Part shown: positions 25,865 to 37,763 of the stretch, in pieces | Position numbering within the stretch: position 1 is the stretch's first letter | Layout: every line of letters starts with the position of its first letter | NCBI GenBank assembly: GCA_010094045.1 | Contig: ML986835.1 | Coordinates: 1 to 56,294 of the forward strand | Direction: 5' to 3' | DNA length: 56,294 nt | DNA from: Lojkania enalia | Lineage: Eukaryota; Ascomycota; Dothideomycetes; Pleosporales | Position numbers and translations under genes: made by a program | The notes under the pieces: model-generated | Seen by the model: only the letters and a program-made list of their open reading frames with translations | Told to the model about the DNA's origin: nothing | Database searches by the model: none

Positions 25865-27641
25865 ATGATGAACACGGGCAGAACTAAGGGCCCGGTGTGC
25901 GGTGTGGAGAATTGCCGATCGAGATGGTATGACGAAGGAGAAGACGGTTACCTCTATTGCGAGAACGGTCACCGCAAAGGAGTAAGCAGAATAGTGAAAA
26001 ACAAGGAAGAAAATTGGTACTCATAATACACTAGGGTCTTGTTGTCGGCGAGGACGAAGATGATTGGTCTGCAATGCCAAGAGCCCGGACAAGGCACAAA
26101 AAGGATAGCGATGAGGATGAAAAGACATACAAGTGTTAGTGTTAATCTGTTTCGCATGACATGGTCTGCTATGTGAAATTCTCAACGTAGCACCTCCTCA
26201 GGGATTTTTTTTTTTTTTAGCTAATATTAATGTAAATACAGATTACAGAGGTCATCAAGCATTTGATCATTACTTGAAATGCTATCAGCTCATCCTACGA
26301 CATCAAGTCTGGTTTCTGGTTCACGAGAAAGGCCTACCTGAAGAACTAGAAGGCGTGATTTCAGATCTCTGGACCTTACGGATTCTAAAATTGAATGCAA
26401 AAGTCGCCCCTATAGACGGCTATGACTTACCATCCCAAGCGTTCAGCTCTGCACAAAGCGATATTGAGTCTGGCAATGAATTATTTGGGGCCAAGCGACG
26501 AAATATAAAGCTAAAAGCGACCCCGGGACTAATTGATAGCCTAGCATTGTGCTACCTTGGAATCATCACTCTTCGATTGCCGGTTACTCCCGGAGATATC
26601 TGTAAATGGACTATAGATGACAGTATGCCATACCAACGAGCAATACAACTATTGCCTCTTACTATGAGAGGCCGGCTTCCGCCCGCATACCACGCTGTCT
26701 TGGATCCAAATTCGCTGCTCAAGCTTGAACGATTCTTCTCCGCCATAGTCGACTTGAGTACTGCCTTTCAGAAAGAGTACGGAATTATTTGGCCATCTTT
26801 AAATTCTCCTTTACTGATTTTCCGCTACCTCAAAGAGCTAGCCCTGCCCCTAGAGTTGTACGATACGACAACTCGGTTGGCTAGCTACCTAGGCTATAAC
26901 TTCGCCTTTCCTACAAGTGTCAATGGCATTATAGGTATACGCAATCTTCCTGAGGCACAACTTGTTGCATGCCTAGTCATTTGCGTCAAGGTAGTTTATC
27001 CATTCGACGGTCAGCAACAGTACCCGAGAACTACCTCAGAACCTGCAGCAACCACAATCGATTGGGAAGACTGGTACAAGCAAATTTCACTACCTAAAAT
27101 GGAGCAGCAAGGATCCTCATCAAAGTACACGCCGGAGGCGTTGGCGAACATGCAAGAACAGGACATCTTTTCAATGTCCGAAGACCAGCTAGATCAATAT
27201 TTGGATTGGTACCAGGATACTTTCATCGATGAGGCGAGGATTCGGCAAGGAGGTGATGGAGATTTTCAGAGTGCATTATATGATATGTTTCCTATCGATA
27301 GGACACGTCCCTCAAAAGCTTCAAATGACCAATCTGAAAGATCCACAAATCAGGATATGGAGATTATAAAGGCGGTACATGGAAATATGAGACCACGCAC
27401 AGTAATACGCGATCACGAAGGGCAGGAACATATAGTTAGACCAGGTCAAAGATATAAATATTACCGGAAAAAGGAAGATTTGCCCGAACATGCGAAACGC
27501 TTCTATGAACGAGCGGCGAAGATTGCAGGTTTGTCTTTGGATATGCTTATCAAGGCTGTGTTTTTTGCTGAGCAAAAGGTTGAGAAATGGAGAGATAAGC
27601 GGAGGCGATGGACAGGATCAAAGGCAATCGTTCTTGGTTAA
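25865..27641 (+). CDS. RRN7: Rrn7 / TAF1B, RNA polymerase I core factor subunit
   Basis: TFIIB-like initiation factor of rDNA transcription. Exons 25865-25981, 26035-26134 and 26242-27641 give 538 residues. Exon 1 encodes the N-terminal zinc ribbon with Cys12, Cys17, Cys32 and His36 (VCGVENC...YCENGH), the Rrn7-type finger. Exon 2 is an acidic/basic linker (GEDEDDWSAMP, then RARTRHKKD). Exon 3 starts the cyclin-fold part with YRGHQAFDHYLKCYQLILR and VWFLVHEKGLPEELE, the most conserved family segment. The second intron (107 nt) has two phase-equivalent options: 26134/26242, or 26132/26249. The start is two tandem ATGs at 25865 and 25868. The C-terminal helical half diverges, as usual for this family. 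Confidence 0.9.
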
Positions 27642-28057
27642 TTATTTTGTGTCAATATACTATTACTGACTAAATACTTGAGTATCGGGTGAGAAGACCA
27701 CCGATTGTTAGCTCTAATTCTGACTTACACGTACCGTTCCAGAGTTTAGCCAATCTTGTCCAGATCCATGCGTCCAGACTTTCGCCCAGCAGGGGGATTC
27801 TGATGTGCTGCGGACCGCACGCCCTTTACAAGAGCAATCAACTGTATCCTAGTTTATATTTGGACTTTTGTCGCTACTCCACAATAATTGTTATAGAAAT
27901 CCATACTCGCTAAGACCAGCGAAGAGTAGCTCACGTGATCAGATTATGTCAATTTGCTTAGCGAGACGATCCGTGCACTCCTTCGCACTTGCAATTTGGT
28001 CGCCGCTTTCCTCCACCTCGTCGCCTTAACATCAGAAGATCCAGCACCACCGCAAAC
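27642..28057. promoter_or_regulatory. Promoter region of ubiquitin-eL40
   Basis: 416 bp, AT-rich, with TCACGTGA at 27931-27938 and a pyrimidine-rich leader (CTTTCCTCCACC) just before the start codon. No gene seen. Confidence 0.6.
27931..27938. promoter_or_regulatory. TCACGTGA E-box octamer
   Basis: Identical octamer to the eIF5A and Cic1-like promoters, here 120 bp upstream of the ubiquitin-eL40 ATG. Confidence 0.6.
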
Positions 28058-28725
<668 letters not shown>

Positions 28726-29665
28726 ACGGATCGCGCATTGGCGTACGGCGAGTTGGAGGGAGGGGAACGAAGCGGGCTGGAAAATGGAAGGCATGGGAAA
28801 TATGGGCATATGGCTTGTGCTTCGGTTTTGCGAGTCCTGCGTGTAGCACGAAATGAATATTCTAACGTCCATCCCTGTGTCACGAGACACCACGGCCAAT
28901 CTTCCACAAAATGAAATCAACTCTTGGCTGAGAGCAAGGACATTCTCAAAATAGAGAGAGCAAGCTCTGTGCATCATGTTCATATCATGTGAAAACCACA
29001 TATCCCCTACTCACCGTGCAATACCATTTCAGACCATAGGTGTCGTTTGATCTTCCTAGCTCTGCTTTGCCCTTCACAGCTGTTCTATCCATGATTTCGT
29101 GTGTCAAGTCTGCTATATGTATACTCATGCTATCAGAAGCTATCCCGAGAGTTTTAATTTTACTGCTATATTCGCGCGGCTGCATTCCTTTTTGTCCGTC
29201 GAGCTTAATTCACAAAAATATGATCGCATTCGTAGGCCACGGCCAAAAGCAATATAGCCCGGCGGGGCTCCAGCTCGGGGTACACTTACTATGGCAAGGC
29301 GTACGTGTCTGCTGCGCCTAAGATCGCTGGAGTTCTAGCAGTGCCCGAATACCTTGGAAGGTCAGCTTGAATCTTGTACTTTAATCACGAACCGGATCTT
29401 CGAAAGTATGCCATACATTATCTGTTCCGCCTCGATCTCCTAACGCCGACGCTTGCCAGCGAACGTGATCTGTCTTGCTTGTCACTACCTGTGCAATCTC
29501 ACTGGCTAGCTGCGCGAATGCACTACCCGCAAGGCACTGCCGCTAGGGCCAGTAGCCATGATTTCTTCGACAGGCGGCTTTCGTCTTTGTGTCTATGCGT
29601 TGTAGGCTCTGACCCCTACCACTTCTAATAGATGTTGATTGGCTCCGCTCTACCTTCCGATTCGA
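28726..29665. other. Intergenic region with repeat remnant
   Basis: 940 bp between ubiquitin-eL40 and the HET-pseudokinase gene (convergent). It contains the left arm of a diverged inverted repeat (28861-29025). Several short open frames exist, none convincing as an intact gene. Confidence 0.5.
28861..29025 (-). repeat. Left arm of diverged inverted repeat
   Basis: The minus strand here aligns by eye with the plus strand of 32197-32360. Shared blocks include GGTATTG[C/T]ACGGT, TTCTC then AATA in the complementary sense, TGTGGAAG, and TCTCG[T/C]GACACAGGGAT[G/A]GAC. Many differences are transitions. Both arms in the same orientation can be read as similar peptide scraps (CGxLxxVSRDTGxD), so they may descend from a coding or transposon sequence. 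Confidence 0.6.
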
Positions 29666-31597
29666 TTAGGCATCTTTACAGCATGAGCCAAATAGCGGCA
29701 GAGGCTCGTAGTGCCAGTCTTGGGGAAGGCTCTCAAGATTCATAAGGGCTAACTGAAGCCGTGACGCAGACGGGCGTTGATTTGGTTCAAGGCTAAGCAG
29801 CATCGCAATTTGCTGAAGCAAACCCTGCTCTCGTGCCGAATGAGCCCTCTTTAGCGTGAACCAGTCGCGTCGCCGCTCCAAGTTTGCCCGAAAGGAGCGA
29901 TCACCCGCTGAACATAATCTCCTTAGGTCGCATAGAGAGGAGGTCATTGAGTATGAAATAGTCATCTCCATAAAAATGCAACCAAGGCTGAACATATTTG
30001 CATGATATTCCGGCGTTCTAAACTGGGATAACTCAGGTGCGTAGTATCTGGTGTGCTCTAGGTTCTCGACTTCATTCTGGATATTGCCCAGATTTGGCAA
30101 ATCCGATATAGTACCAATATCTGTTAAACGCAATCCGTGTGGCGCGATAAGAACGTTGCTCGGTTTCAGATTACCATGGACTATCCCATGAGAATGGAGA
30201 TAAGCGATACCCTTGACAAGGCAACCGAAAGATTTGTAGAGGAGCTGTGCTGCTGGTATCCACTCGTCGTATGTTGGTCGATCCAAACCCAAGGCCATCC
30301 ATCGTAATGTTAAACCGGAAGGAGCATTCAGGAAGTCTATTCGAGTTTGATTCCACTCGTAGCTCGTCTTATAGTCAACATCTTCCACAAGTGCTCCCAA
30401 ATTACAAATAGCGACAGGCCAAAGCATTAGTCCAAGTATATTTCCTACGGAGTAGCTGCAGACTACTCGAACAACATGCGGATGACGAAGCCTTTTGAGC
30501 AATTTTATTCTCCTAAGCAGATCCGACATGTTGGCATTTTCTATATTTCTTTTTTTTATGGCGACAACAATTAAGGCGCCGGGCCATTTGGCCTCAACGA
30601 CAGAACCTAAGAATCGTAAGTTAACATGAATTACTCTCGTTAATCAGAATTTACCGTTACGTCCTTGACCGAGCAATCTCCCTTCTTGAAGGGGTATCTT
30701 ATTTTCTTGATTAAATTCGAGATGGCGAAGAGGAATGAAGTCTAAATCAGTCGCGAAACACGCCAAGTCTGTTTTAGCACCAAGCATTTGCGCTATAGTG
30801 GATTCCATAGCGGAGTTTAGAGCATGCGAATCGAAACTGTATGGCGCATCTTGGCCATTAGATAGTGCGCGCTTGGCTATCTCCTCGCGCAGGCGGTGGA
30901 AGGCATTTTCCACGCCCTCACCATAGAGCAGCGGTATGCAAAGATCGAAAATGCCGAACAAAGAATAAGCTCTGTCTTCTTCCCGCGTAGTTTCGCGATT
31001 CGCTGCCCATGAAAATCGCTCTGAAATGTCAAATTGCGCTAGCCGGCCTTGGAGAGCCTGAGGAGGTATTCCTGTTATGCGGTGAATTTCCCGTTCGAGC
31101 GACTTCTTGTCACCAAGATGCGTCCATTCTAGAGAGTAAAAGTCGACTAGCGCAGGGGCAATTAGTTCCTGAAGCGTCCAGCCTCGGGTGAACCATCTAC
31201 TTGTTTGGAAATGAGAAATCCAGGATGGTGTTTCGAACTGTTCGATTATCGCAGATCGTGAAACGTCCGAAAGATAGACGTAACATTTCGCTGCATTCCG
31301 ATACCAGCGAAACATAGAATTGATAGCCTCTGAGAGTTCAGTACTGTTAGACCTATCGATACAACTGCTGTCCACCCAGAAGTATCGCAGATCGTCTTTC
31401 TTCGCTTGTTCTCCGCAAAATTGGACTTTTTTATAGCCAGCCTTACTTCTTCCAGTTCCATTTACAACATCTTGAAAGAGTAATTCCTCAGAATCTTCTT
31501 CCCATGTATGCGAAAGGATGGCATAAGAGGGAATATTGCTGCCGAGGAATGTGGTTAGGCTGAGGTTTCCATCACCACTAACTGCGAGAAGACGCAT
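29666..31597 (-). CDS. HET-domain protein fused to a kinase-like (probable pseudokinase) domain
   Basis: Exons 31597-30655 and 30606-29666 flank a 48-nt intron (donor GTAAAT, acceptor TTAG) and encode 627 residues. Residues 1-240 form a HET domain (heterokaryon incompatibility): SYAILSHTW (24-32), YFWVDSSCID (72-81), ELSEAINSMFRWY (87-99), WFTRGWTLQELIAP (135-148). Residues about 305-600 form a protein-kinase fold: Gly loop GQGRNG (310-315, split by the intron), VAIK Lys332, HGNLKPSN (458-465), DIG (477-479), APE (504-506). The catalytic-loop Asp is Asn460 and the usual helix-C Glu position reads Arg347, so catalysis is doubtful. HET domains trigger cell death in nonself recognition; the C-terminal domain may sense or transmit a signal. 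This last role is inference. The gene stands alone, with repeats on both sides. Confidence 0.9.
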
Positions 31598-32196
31598 AAT
31601 GATGAGTAGGAAATAATTATATAACTACTTTTAATGTCAATTTTGGCGCGGAAAGAGAAAGCGATTGTGGATTTTTACATGATAAAAGACCCGGACTTCT
31701 CATAGACGTCGCGAGCTGAGCTATTGCTTATATCAGCAGAGCATGTGCCAAGCGCGGCAGGCGCCTGTAGCTCTAAACCCTGCGTGCATGCGAAAAGCTG
31801 GAACTGATTTCGGAAGCTTCTATTTATGTTAATAGGCCATGCGTATAGTATTCGATAAACCGTTTGGCATATTTGAGGCTTGTGCTTTTATAAACAATGA
31901 AGCCTTCGTCTACGCTGTGTGGATGGTAAGTGCAATCCTAGCTAACCATTCCTGGCTATACTGCTTTTAGCCAGGTTCTACTGACTAAAGTCTTGGCCCT
32001 TGCTCGTCGACTGCAATTGTCGCGACACGACTGACCATAGCAGCGTGTATAATAAGGGAAGGGGTTTCATAGTTTCAGAATACCTTTTTTTGTTTGTTGA
32101 TCTACTGTGGTTAAAAAATTTCGCGGTTCAATAGCTCAATTAGCAACTAAGCGTCTGGCAAAGGATGTGAGGCTAAAAATACACTCAAGATACGAA

Positions 32197-32360
32197 GCGG
32201 TATTGTACGGTAACTACGGGTGATGTACGCTAGACACGGAGAGAGATCGAAAGTGGATCTTGCACTATTTATTCCGAGAATTTTTCAGCTACTGATCTAG
32301 AGTTAATATTGTTGTGTGGAAGTTTAGTCTTGGTATCTCGCGACACAGGGATAGACATTA
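32197..32360 (+). repeat. Right arm of diverged inverted repeat
   Basis: Plus-strand match to the reverse complement of 28861-29025, at roughly 65-70% identity by eye. The arms are 3.2 kb apart and enclose the whole HET-pseudokinase gene. Confidence 0.6.
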
Positions 32361-32545
32361 GCTTTCCTTTCTGGCATCACATCCATTTTGGAACATTCTA
32401 CGTGTATTGGCATTTCAAGGCGTTCCAGAACTGTCGAACATATTACAATTCATGCGGTATTTGTTCAAAGCCGACGCACCAGTGCTTTATCATACTGAGG
32501 ATTACGTGGATGCCTTAGGCAATAATCCGGTGGCGTTTCAGTACA

Positions 32546-32553
32546 TCACGTGA
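32546..32553. promoter_or_regulatory. TCACGTGA octamer, no adjacent start
   Basis: Same octamer as in three translation-gene promoters, but here about 950 bp upstream of the HET gene and downstream of the FHA gene. It is less likely to be functional. Confidence 0.3.
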
Positions 32554-33504
32554 TTTCGCGCCACACTCGCATCTGCAATTACGTCATACCCTTGCCGGCC
32601 CATTCTTCCACGTCTCACATGGACTTACAAACAACAACACTCCATAAATGAAACAATATCCAAACGAAAATGTTAAATAGTCAAGGAGGCTCCCATTTTT
32701 ATCTAGACACACGACTATGCCTCATTCGGGGTTTACAGTAAGCATCCCAGCGAGGGGAGTACCTAAACTCCATATTGCACTTGCCTAACTTTTTAAACCG
32801 TCGCTTCGTCCTGACCGTATGAGACGTCTCCGTCTTAACTGTGCACTCGGCCGTCAAGAACCAAATGTAACGCACAACGTACCATGGATATACACAAATG
32901 ACATGATGCTAGGGGAAAGAGCATGAGCATTATTCCTCCCTCCTTCTCTCCCATGGAAATTCGAAAGGGAAAGGATCCAGAATCCAGCTGTTAAACCGAA
33001 AATTAGACCTCGAGGCATCTTAGAAGGCCACTTCCCACTCGAACAAATAACAAACAATTCCCAAATTCCCATCCAGAGTTATTACACACTCAAGATAGAG
33101 GAAAATGGAGGGGGAAGAAAAGGGACAATGCACCACCCAACGCTCCGGAAAATACAGACGCAGATAGCCAGAGAGAAGGCGGTGGTACAGGTATGCATTA
33201 CAGAGAAAAAGGAATGGGAAATGAGAAATGGAGTACAGGATGAAAACCAAAATGGGGTGTGTGCATAGGAAATGGGAATGGTATCAAACAACGCCACGCT
33301 ATGCTTCGAATATGAGGTGGTGGAAAAGGTGGGTGCGTTTTAGAGAGCTTGAACGCCCTACAAACTGTACGGCGCCATCATAAGATCGGGGCTAGGCAAT
33401 GGTAGATTTTTGTTAGGTGGGAAAACGATGTCGAGATAGACGTTGAAGAGAAGATAATGGGTGCTGCAATCAACTGGAACAGCAGAGTGCTATCGAGAGA
33501 GCAA

Positions 33505-35132
33505 TTAGTACTTAGGCCGTTTCCAGTAGTATTGCTAGTTGGGTGGTGAGCACGACTTCTCCTAAAACATGCGATCACGCAGAATGTGCATACCTTATGC
33601 TGCTTCCTGACAGCCCGGAGACCGGTTCCGCGCATACCACTGGTGACTGTTTCGCGTCTCATAGTATCCGTATCCATCTCCGGCACATAGTAAAATTCAT
33701 TCTCCAAAGCCTTGCCAGCAGCGTCCTTACCTGAACGAGGAATTTCTCCAACGCAGGGAATAGCATCCATAAGTTTCTTCAGATCCTCCTTGGTAAGCTG
33801 AGGAACAGGGGTAGAAGCTCCACTACCATCCGACGTCTGATTATCTGACGTCTTTGTAGCGCATGCTCTAAGCTCGGCAGGAAGGTTACTATGAATTGAG
33901 GAAAGCGGAATAGAGTGAAGACGGGAGAAGGCAAGCTGATTAATGACATGGTTCTTGATGGGGGACTCCTTGAAGCGTAGAGATTCGGAGCTTGGACGTT
34001 GCTGAGGTGGAGATGCTGAGCTTGCCAGAGATGGACGGTTTCGTTGAGCGACGTTGACTCGTTGGGCTGGAGTAGCGGTAGAAAACGAAGCCAACCGTGG
34101 CAGGAGGTTTTCGCCAAACGGACCGAAGGAATGAACGATAGGGTCGTTCTCCTCATCTGCGTCAGAGAAATCATCTTCTGCAAAAGAAGAGAGGATGCTG
34201 CTGGAGGTTTTCGAAATCCGGGCAGATGGGGAACACAATACATTGGGACGAATAAAGGTCTCATCGGCAGCTATAACACGGTTGGGTTTGGTGTTCTCAT
34301 CGCCGGCATCTCCATCCTCGAATACCTGGACTGGGGCGGGGGACTGAGAAGGCAATGCCAATCCGGTGAAGATAGGTTGGCGAATTGGACTCTGAGATAC
34401 CGGTGATCTAGGAATGACAGGAGGGCTTGAAGCGAAATGGTCATGGATTGGTCGGCGTGAGGGCGATTCATCCTCAGAATCCCATAAAAGCTTCCATCCA
34501 CCAACATCGGGCCACACGATCATTACTCGCGCGTCTTGCACATCCAACATGATCTCAGCACCAGGGTTCTCAGATACGTATGTTTCTCCTTTGCTCAACT
34601 CGTACACATGGCCTCGACAGTGTATCTTTGCACCGTTCCATCCTAAGCATTCGACCTCGACGTGGCCGTTCGGACACGACGCGCTTGAGGCGTGGTACGC
34701 GGCTTGGACGTGGACGCGCGAAATCAGGCGATTTGCAGACAGCTGGTAGTCCGAAGAGTTTGAAGACCGCCCTAATCGAACAATCTCGCCGTTGGCCTGA
34801 AGACGGACAGAAGGCACGTCGCCAAGAGGCACGCGCTCGGAGAGGGTTGATATGGTACGCTGGAGCCCAGGACGCACATTGTTTGGCGATGAGGAAGGCA
34901 GGACGCCTGTAGAGGAGGTAGGAACTGGCGTAGGATAGTACTTGAGCTGCTGCTTCGGGAATGTAGGCGAATCCTCGTTAAACTTGCGTTTGGCGGACTG
35001 GGGACGCGGGAATGGTGATGACGAGAGCGGCTCGAACGCGGGGAGCAATGACGGCTTCCGCGTCGGCTCTGAACGCTCCTCCACTGATGTAGAAGGCATT
35101 TGTGGTGCACAGCTGCTGGGAGACGAGTCCAT
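33505..35132 (-). CDS. FHA-domain protein, Plm2/Tos4-like
   Basis: Yeast Plm2 and Tos4 are FHA proteins of the G1/S and DNA-damage transcription programme that bind promoters and histone deacetylases. Exons 35132-33594 and 33534-33505 flank a 59-nt intron. The last exon only adds QYYWKRPKY and a stop, a conserved-looking end (RKQHK/QYYWKRPKY); without splicing the frame would run on into unrelated residues. Total 522 residues. The FHA domain spans about 105-205, with phosphothreonine-binding residues GR (121-122) and SRVH (138-141), then WNG (165-167). The rest is disordered and rich in SP/TP sites, likely cyclin-dependent kinase targets. I prefer the ATG at 35132 (MDSSPSS) over one nine codons upstream. 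Confidence 0.88.
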
Positions 35133-36394
35133 CGTGCAAAGTGACGTGCAGACGCGCAATAGGGCGTGTCGTGCTTCTATCTCAAGGCCAGAGTCGTGAA
35201 CCGTGGTCGAGCCTCGGGCAGCGGGGAGAAGACACGAGGGCCTTCTATTCTATTGAGAAAGAGGAAGAATGACAACGTGTTTGAGAGGGGGTCAGATTAA
35301 AGAGGCCATGAGGTCAATTGAGGAGAGGGAGGCGGTCACGTCGGAGAGGCCAAGGTCTATGTAGAATGCAGTCGCGTTGCGCGGTGTGGAGTCTTAGACG
35401 CGAGGCGCCACGAGCTCGGACGGTGAGGTCCACCACCACGGAATTGCAGCACCGCGGGCACAATCCGTTTGTGCACGTATTGTACGAGCAGCAGTCCAAT
35501 TCCTCCATGTATACGTGCTACAATGTCTCTAATCTATGGGCTTCCTGTACTCTATCCACGCTCAATGCCTCTCTATCTCTCTGGCAGACCTAGACGCGGT
35601 TTCGCATTCAATGTTCATCGGCGAGCACAGCAAGGTTCGTTCATAAGGCTCCGTGCGCGAGCACAGAGATTCACGCTTGTCGAGGCTATTACTCGCTCGG
35701 CTTTTGCTCTCTTCGTTTCTTGTCCCGCTTCCCAGCCCCTCCCACGCCGTGGTCAGTTGGAGTTTTGCCCGCGTCTATTGGTCTCACCCTACGCGCTGCT
35801 GCGCTGTGATCTTGGACGCAGCAAACCGGATCCTGCTGAGCCGTACCTGCAGTCAGAAAACCGAATTTCTGAACAATTCCTGCCATTCCCAATTTTAGCC
35901 TGATCGGGCCATGCCCAAAAGCCTCGATGGGACAGGCCTCCAGATGCAGTCCGTCACGCAGCAGAAGAAAAAAAAAAAAAAATTATTCTTGCGGTATCCA
36001 CTTCACTAACATGATTTGATCATGTTGCAGTGTGGCAGTTAATGTAGGCCGTCGCGAATCCCTCGGGTGCGCTATAGACGCGTTCTCAGACGATGGGGAC
36101 GTTTCGGGCACAAGTGCAGTAGGATGGAACTAGGGCAGCTAGTTTCATATTGAAGACGCAGTTGATAGACCCGGTCAGCCTCGGACAATCTACATGTCTC
36201 GGTGTGATGCGAATAGTACAAAGCCAGATCGGATACATGCATGTCAACGGCTGTTCAAGTGGCTCCGCACGGTTTCCTGCATTGCATCGTGAAGCGCGGC
36301 GTGTCGTGTGCTGCGCGAGGACCAGACGCGCGATGATTGGCTAGTAAGGCAATGTGATTTCCTAGAAGGGAAAGTCCTTTCGACAACAGCCCAC

Positions 36395-36402
36395 TCACGT
36401 GA
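36395..36402. promoter_or_regulatory. TCACGTGA E-box octamer
   Basis: Lies 113 bp upstream of the Cic1-like ATG, a spacing very close to that in front of ubiquitin-eL40 (120 bp). Confidence 0.6.
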
Positions 36403-36463
36403 ACGGCTCTTCCCCGCGATTTTGCATCGGAGGTCGGAGTTTTTCCGGTCCGCGAAATTCTCC

Positions 36464-36471
36464 AAAAATTT
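36464..36471. promoter_or_regulatory. RRPE-like AAAAATTT element
   Basis: Resembles the yeast rRNA-processing element (AAAAATTTT family) that marks ribosome-biogenesis promoters. It is 44 bp upstream of the Cic1-like ATG. It is a short AT-rich motif, so chance occurrence is possible. Confidence 0.35.
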
Positions 36472-36514
36472 CCCTCGAACATTGCAAGGCGCAGCCACTA
36501 TCCACACCGCGGCC

Positions 36515-37763
36515 ATGGCGAAATCAAAGGCTATAGTGAAGACCGAGCAAGATTTGAGCGCCCCACTGACGACGAAGGTCGCAAGGGGCTCTCCGTATCA
36601 ACTAGATCCCTCGCAGGTTGAGCGAGCAGCGACAGCGCTGGTTTCGCACATGAAGAAGCATGCGCAGGAGAAGCAAGAGACCTCAGGCAAGAGGGATTTG
36701 GCTGAAGACGAGGACGAGCCGTATCAGAAGGACGCATTTATCTTCTTGACTCTTGCCACTAAGAAGCACATTAAGGACCAAAACCGATTACAACCAAAAA
36801 AAGTGTAAGTTTGCACAGCAACATCTCCAGCACAATGGTTCATGGAACTGCAGCCAAATACCACACCCCATTCTAGGCAGAGGCATCCGGATTTGCCTTA
36901 TAACCGCCGATCCACAAAGACAGTACAAAAACCTTGTTGTCGACGATGCATTCCCAGAAGAGGTTCGTAATAAGATTGGTAGGATCATTGGACTTGACAA
37001 ATTGAGGAAGAAATACAAATCATTCGAGTCGAAGAGGCAGTTAATGGCAGAGTATGATGTGTTCATGGCCGACGATCGGATCATTACCGCCCTCCCTGGT
37101 GTCCTGGGCAAGGTGTTTTACTCTAGCAAAGGCAAGAGGCCGTTGCCAGTCGTGCTCACAGCAGGTGCAGGCAGGCCAGGGAAACTGAAAGACAATTTAA
37201 GCCAAAAGAAGGTGGAAAAAGTTGGTGCAGTCGGAACACCCGCCGGAGTTGCGCGCGAGATTGAAACCGCCCTGAGATCGACGCTGGTTAACCTAAGTGC
37301 TTCCGCAAACACCTCGATCAAGGTCGGCAAGGCCACGATGACCTCCCAGCAATTACGAGAAAATATCGAAGCCGTTGTCTCGGCGTTAACGGGGCGGCTT
37401 ATTCCCCAAGGGTGGAGGAATATCCGTGTGATGCATATCAAAGGTCCCGCGACGCAAGCCCTACCTATTTGGTTGGCCGACGAGCTCTGGACAGACGAGA
37501 AACAAGTGCTCGACGAACCATGGAGACCTGTCATCAAAGATGGCGAGTCGAAGTCGCAGAAGGCGAAGAGGAAGTGGGAGGAGTGGGAGGAGGAACTGCT
37601 TGATGAAGAAGAGCTTGCAGAGCGTAGGGCCAATTCGAAGAAGTCGAAGAGGGCCAAGAAGGAAAAGCTAGAGAAGGAAGCAAGCTCTATCAGCAAAGAG
37701 AACCGTAAGAGGCTTAAGCAAGAGGCGCTCCAGTCGGTCCAGACTCCCCTCCTTACCGGTTAA
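36515..37763 (+). CDS. CIC1: Cic1/Utp30-type ribosomal L1-domain protein, ribosome biogenesis
   Basis: L1-fold protein of the RSL1D1 group; yeast Cic1/Nsa3 binds pre-60S particles at ITS2, and Utp30 binds pre-40S. Exons 36515-36804 and 36854-37763 flank a 49-nt intron. The junction creates KKVQIPHPILGRGIRICLIT, the expected start of the L1 core. Total 399 residues, closer to Cic1 than to the shorter Utp30. The L1 fold covers about 30-290 (FIFLTLATKKHIKDQNRLQPKK; DAFPEEVRNKIGRIIGLDKL; YDVFMADDRIITALPGVLGKVFY; GKATM, then SQQLRENIEAVVSAL). The last 70 residues are a Lys/Glu-rich coiled tail typical of nucleolar assembly factors. Cic1 versus Utp30 is not settled. Confidence 0.88.

Larger units (their letters stand above)
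31598..33504. other. Large AT-rich intergenic region upstream of the HET gene
   Basis: 1.9 kb with no convincing gene. It holds the right arm of the inverted repeat (32197-32360), a TCACGTGA octamer at 32546-32553, and the 3' flank of the FHA gene. Confidence 0.5.
35133..36514. promoter_or_regulatory. Divergent promoter region, FHA gene / Cic1-like gene
   Basis: 1.38 kb with no convincing gene. It includes ACGCGT at 36078-36083 (MluI cell-cycle box sequence), an A17-type tract near 35967-35983, TCACGTGA at 36395-36402, and AAAAATTT at 36464-36471 next to the Cic1-like start. Confidence 0.55.

Noticed and set aside
32125..32200. tRNA-like stretch (TAGCTCAATTAGC followed by GCGTCTGG)
   Set aside because: It resembles a D-arm A-box, but no matching T-arm B-box or acceptor stem could be found.
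33779..34264. 161-codon minus-strand frame inside the FHA gene, in another frame
   Set aside because: Shadow of the real coding frame on the same strand; low complexity and no domain.
37118..37696. 192-codon antisense frame, Ser-rich
   Set aside because: Antisense of the Lys/Glu-rich tail of the Cic1-like gene, which creates poly-Ser readings.
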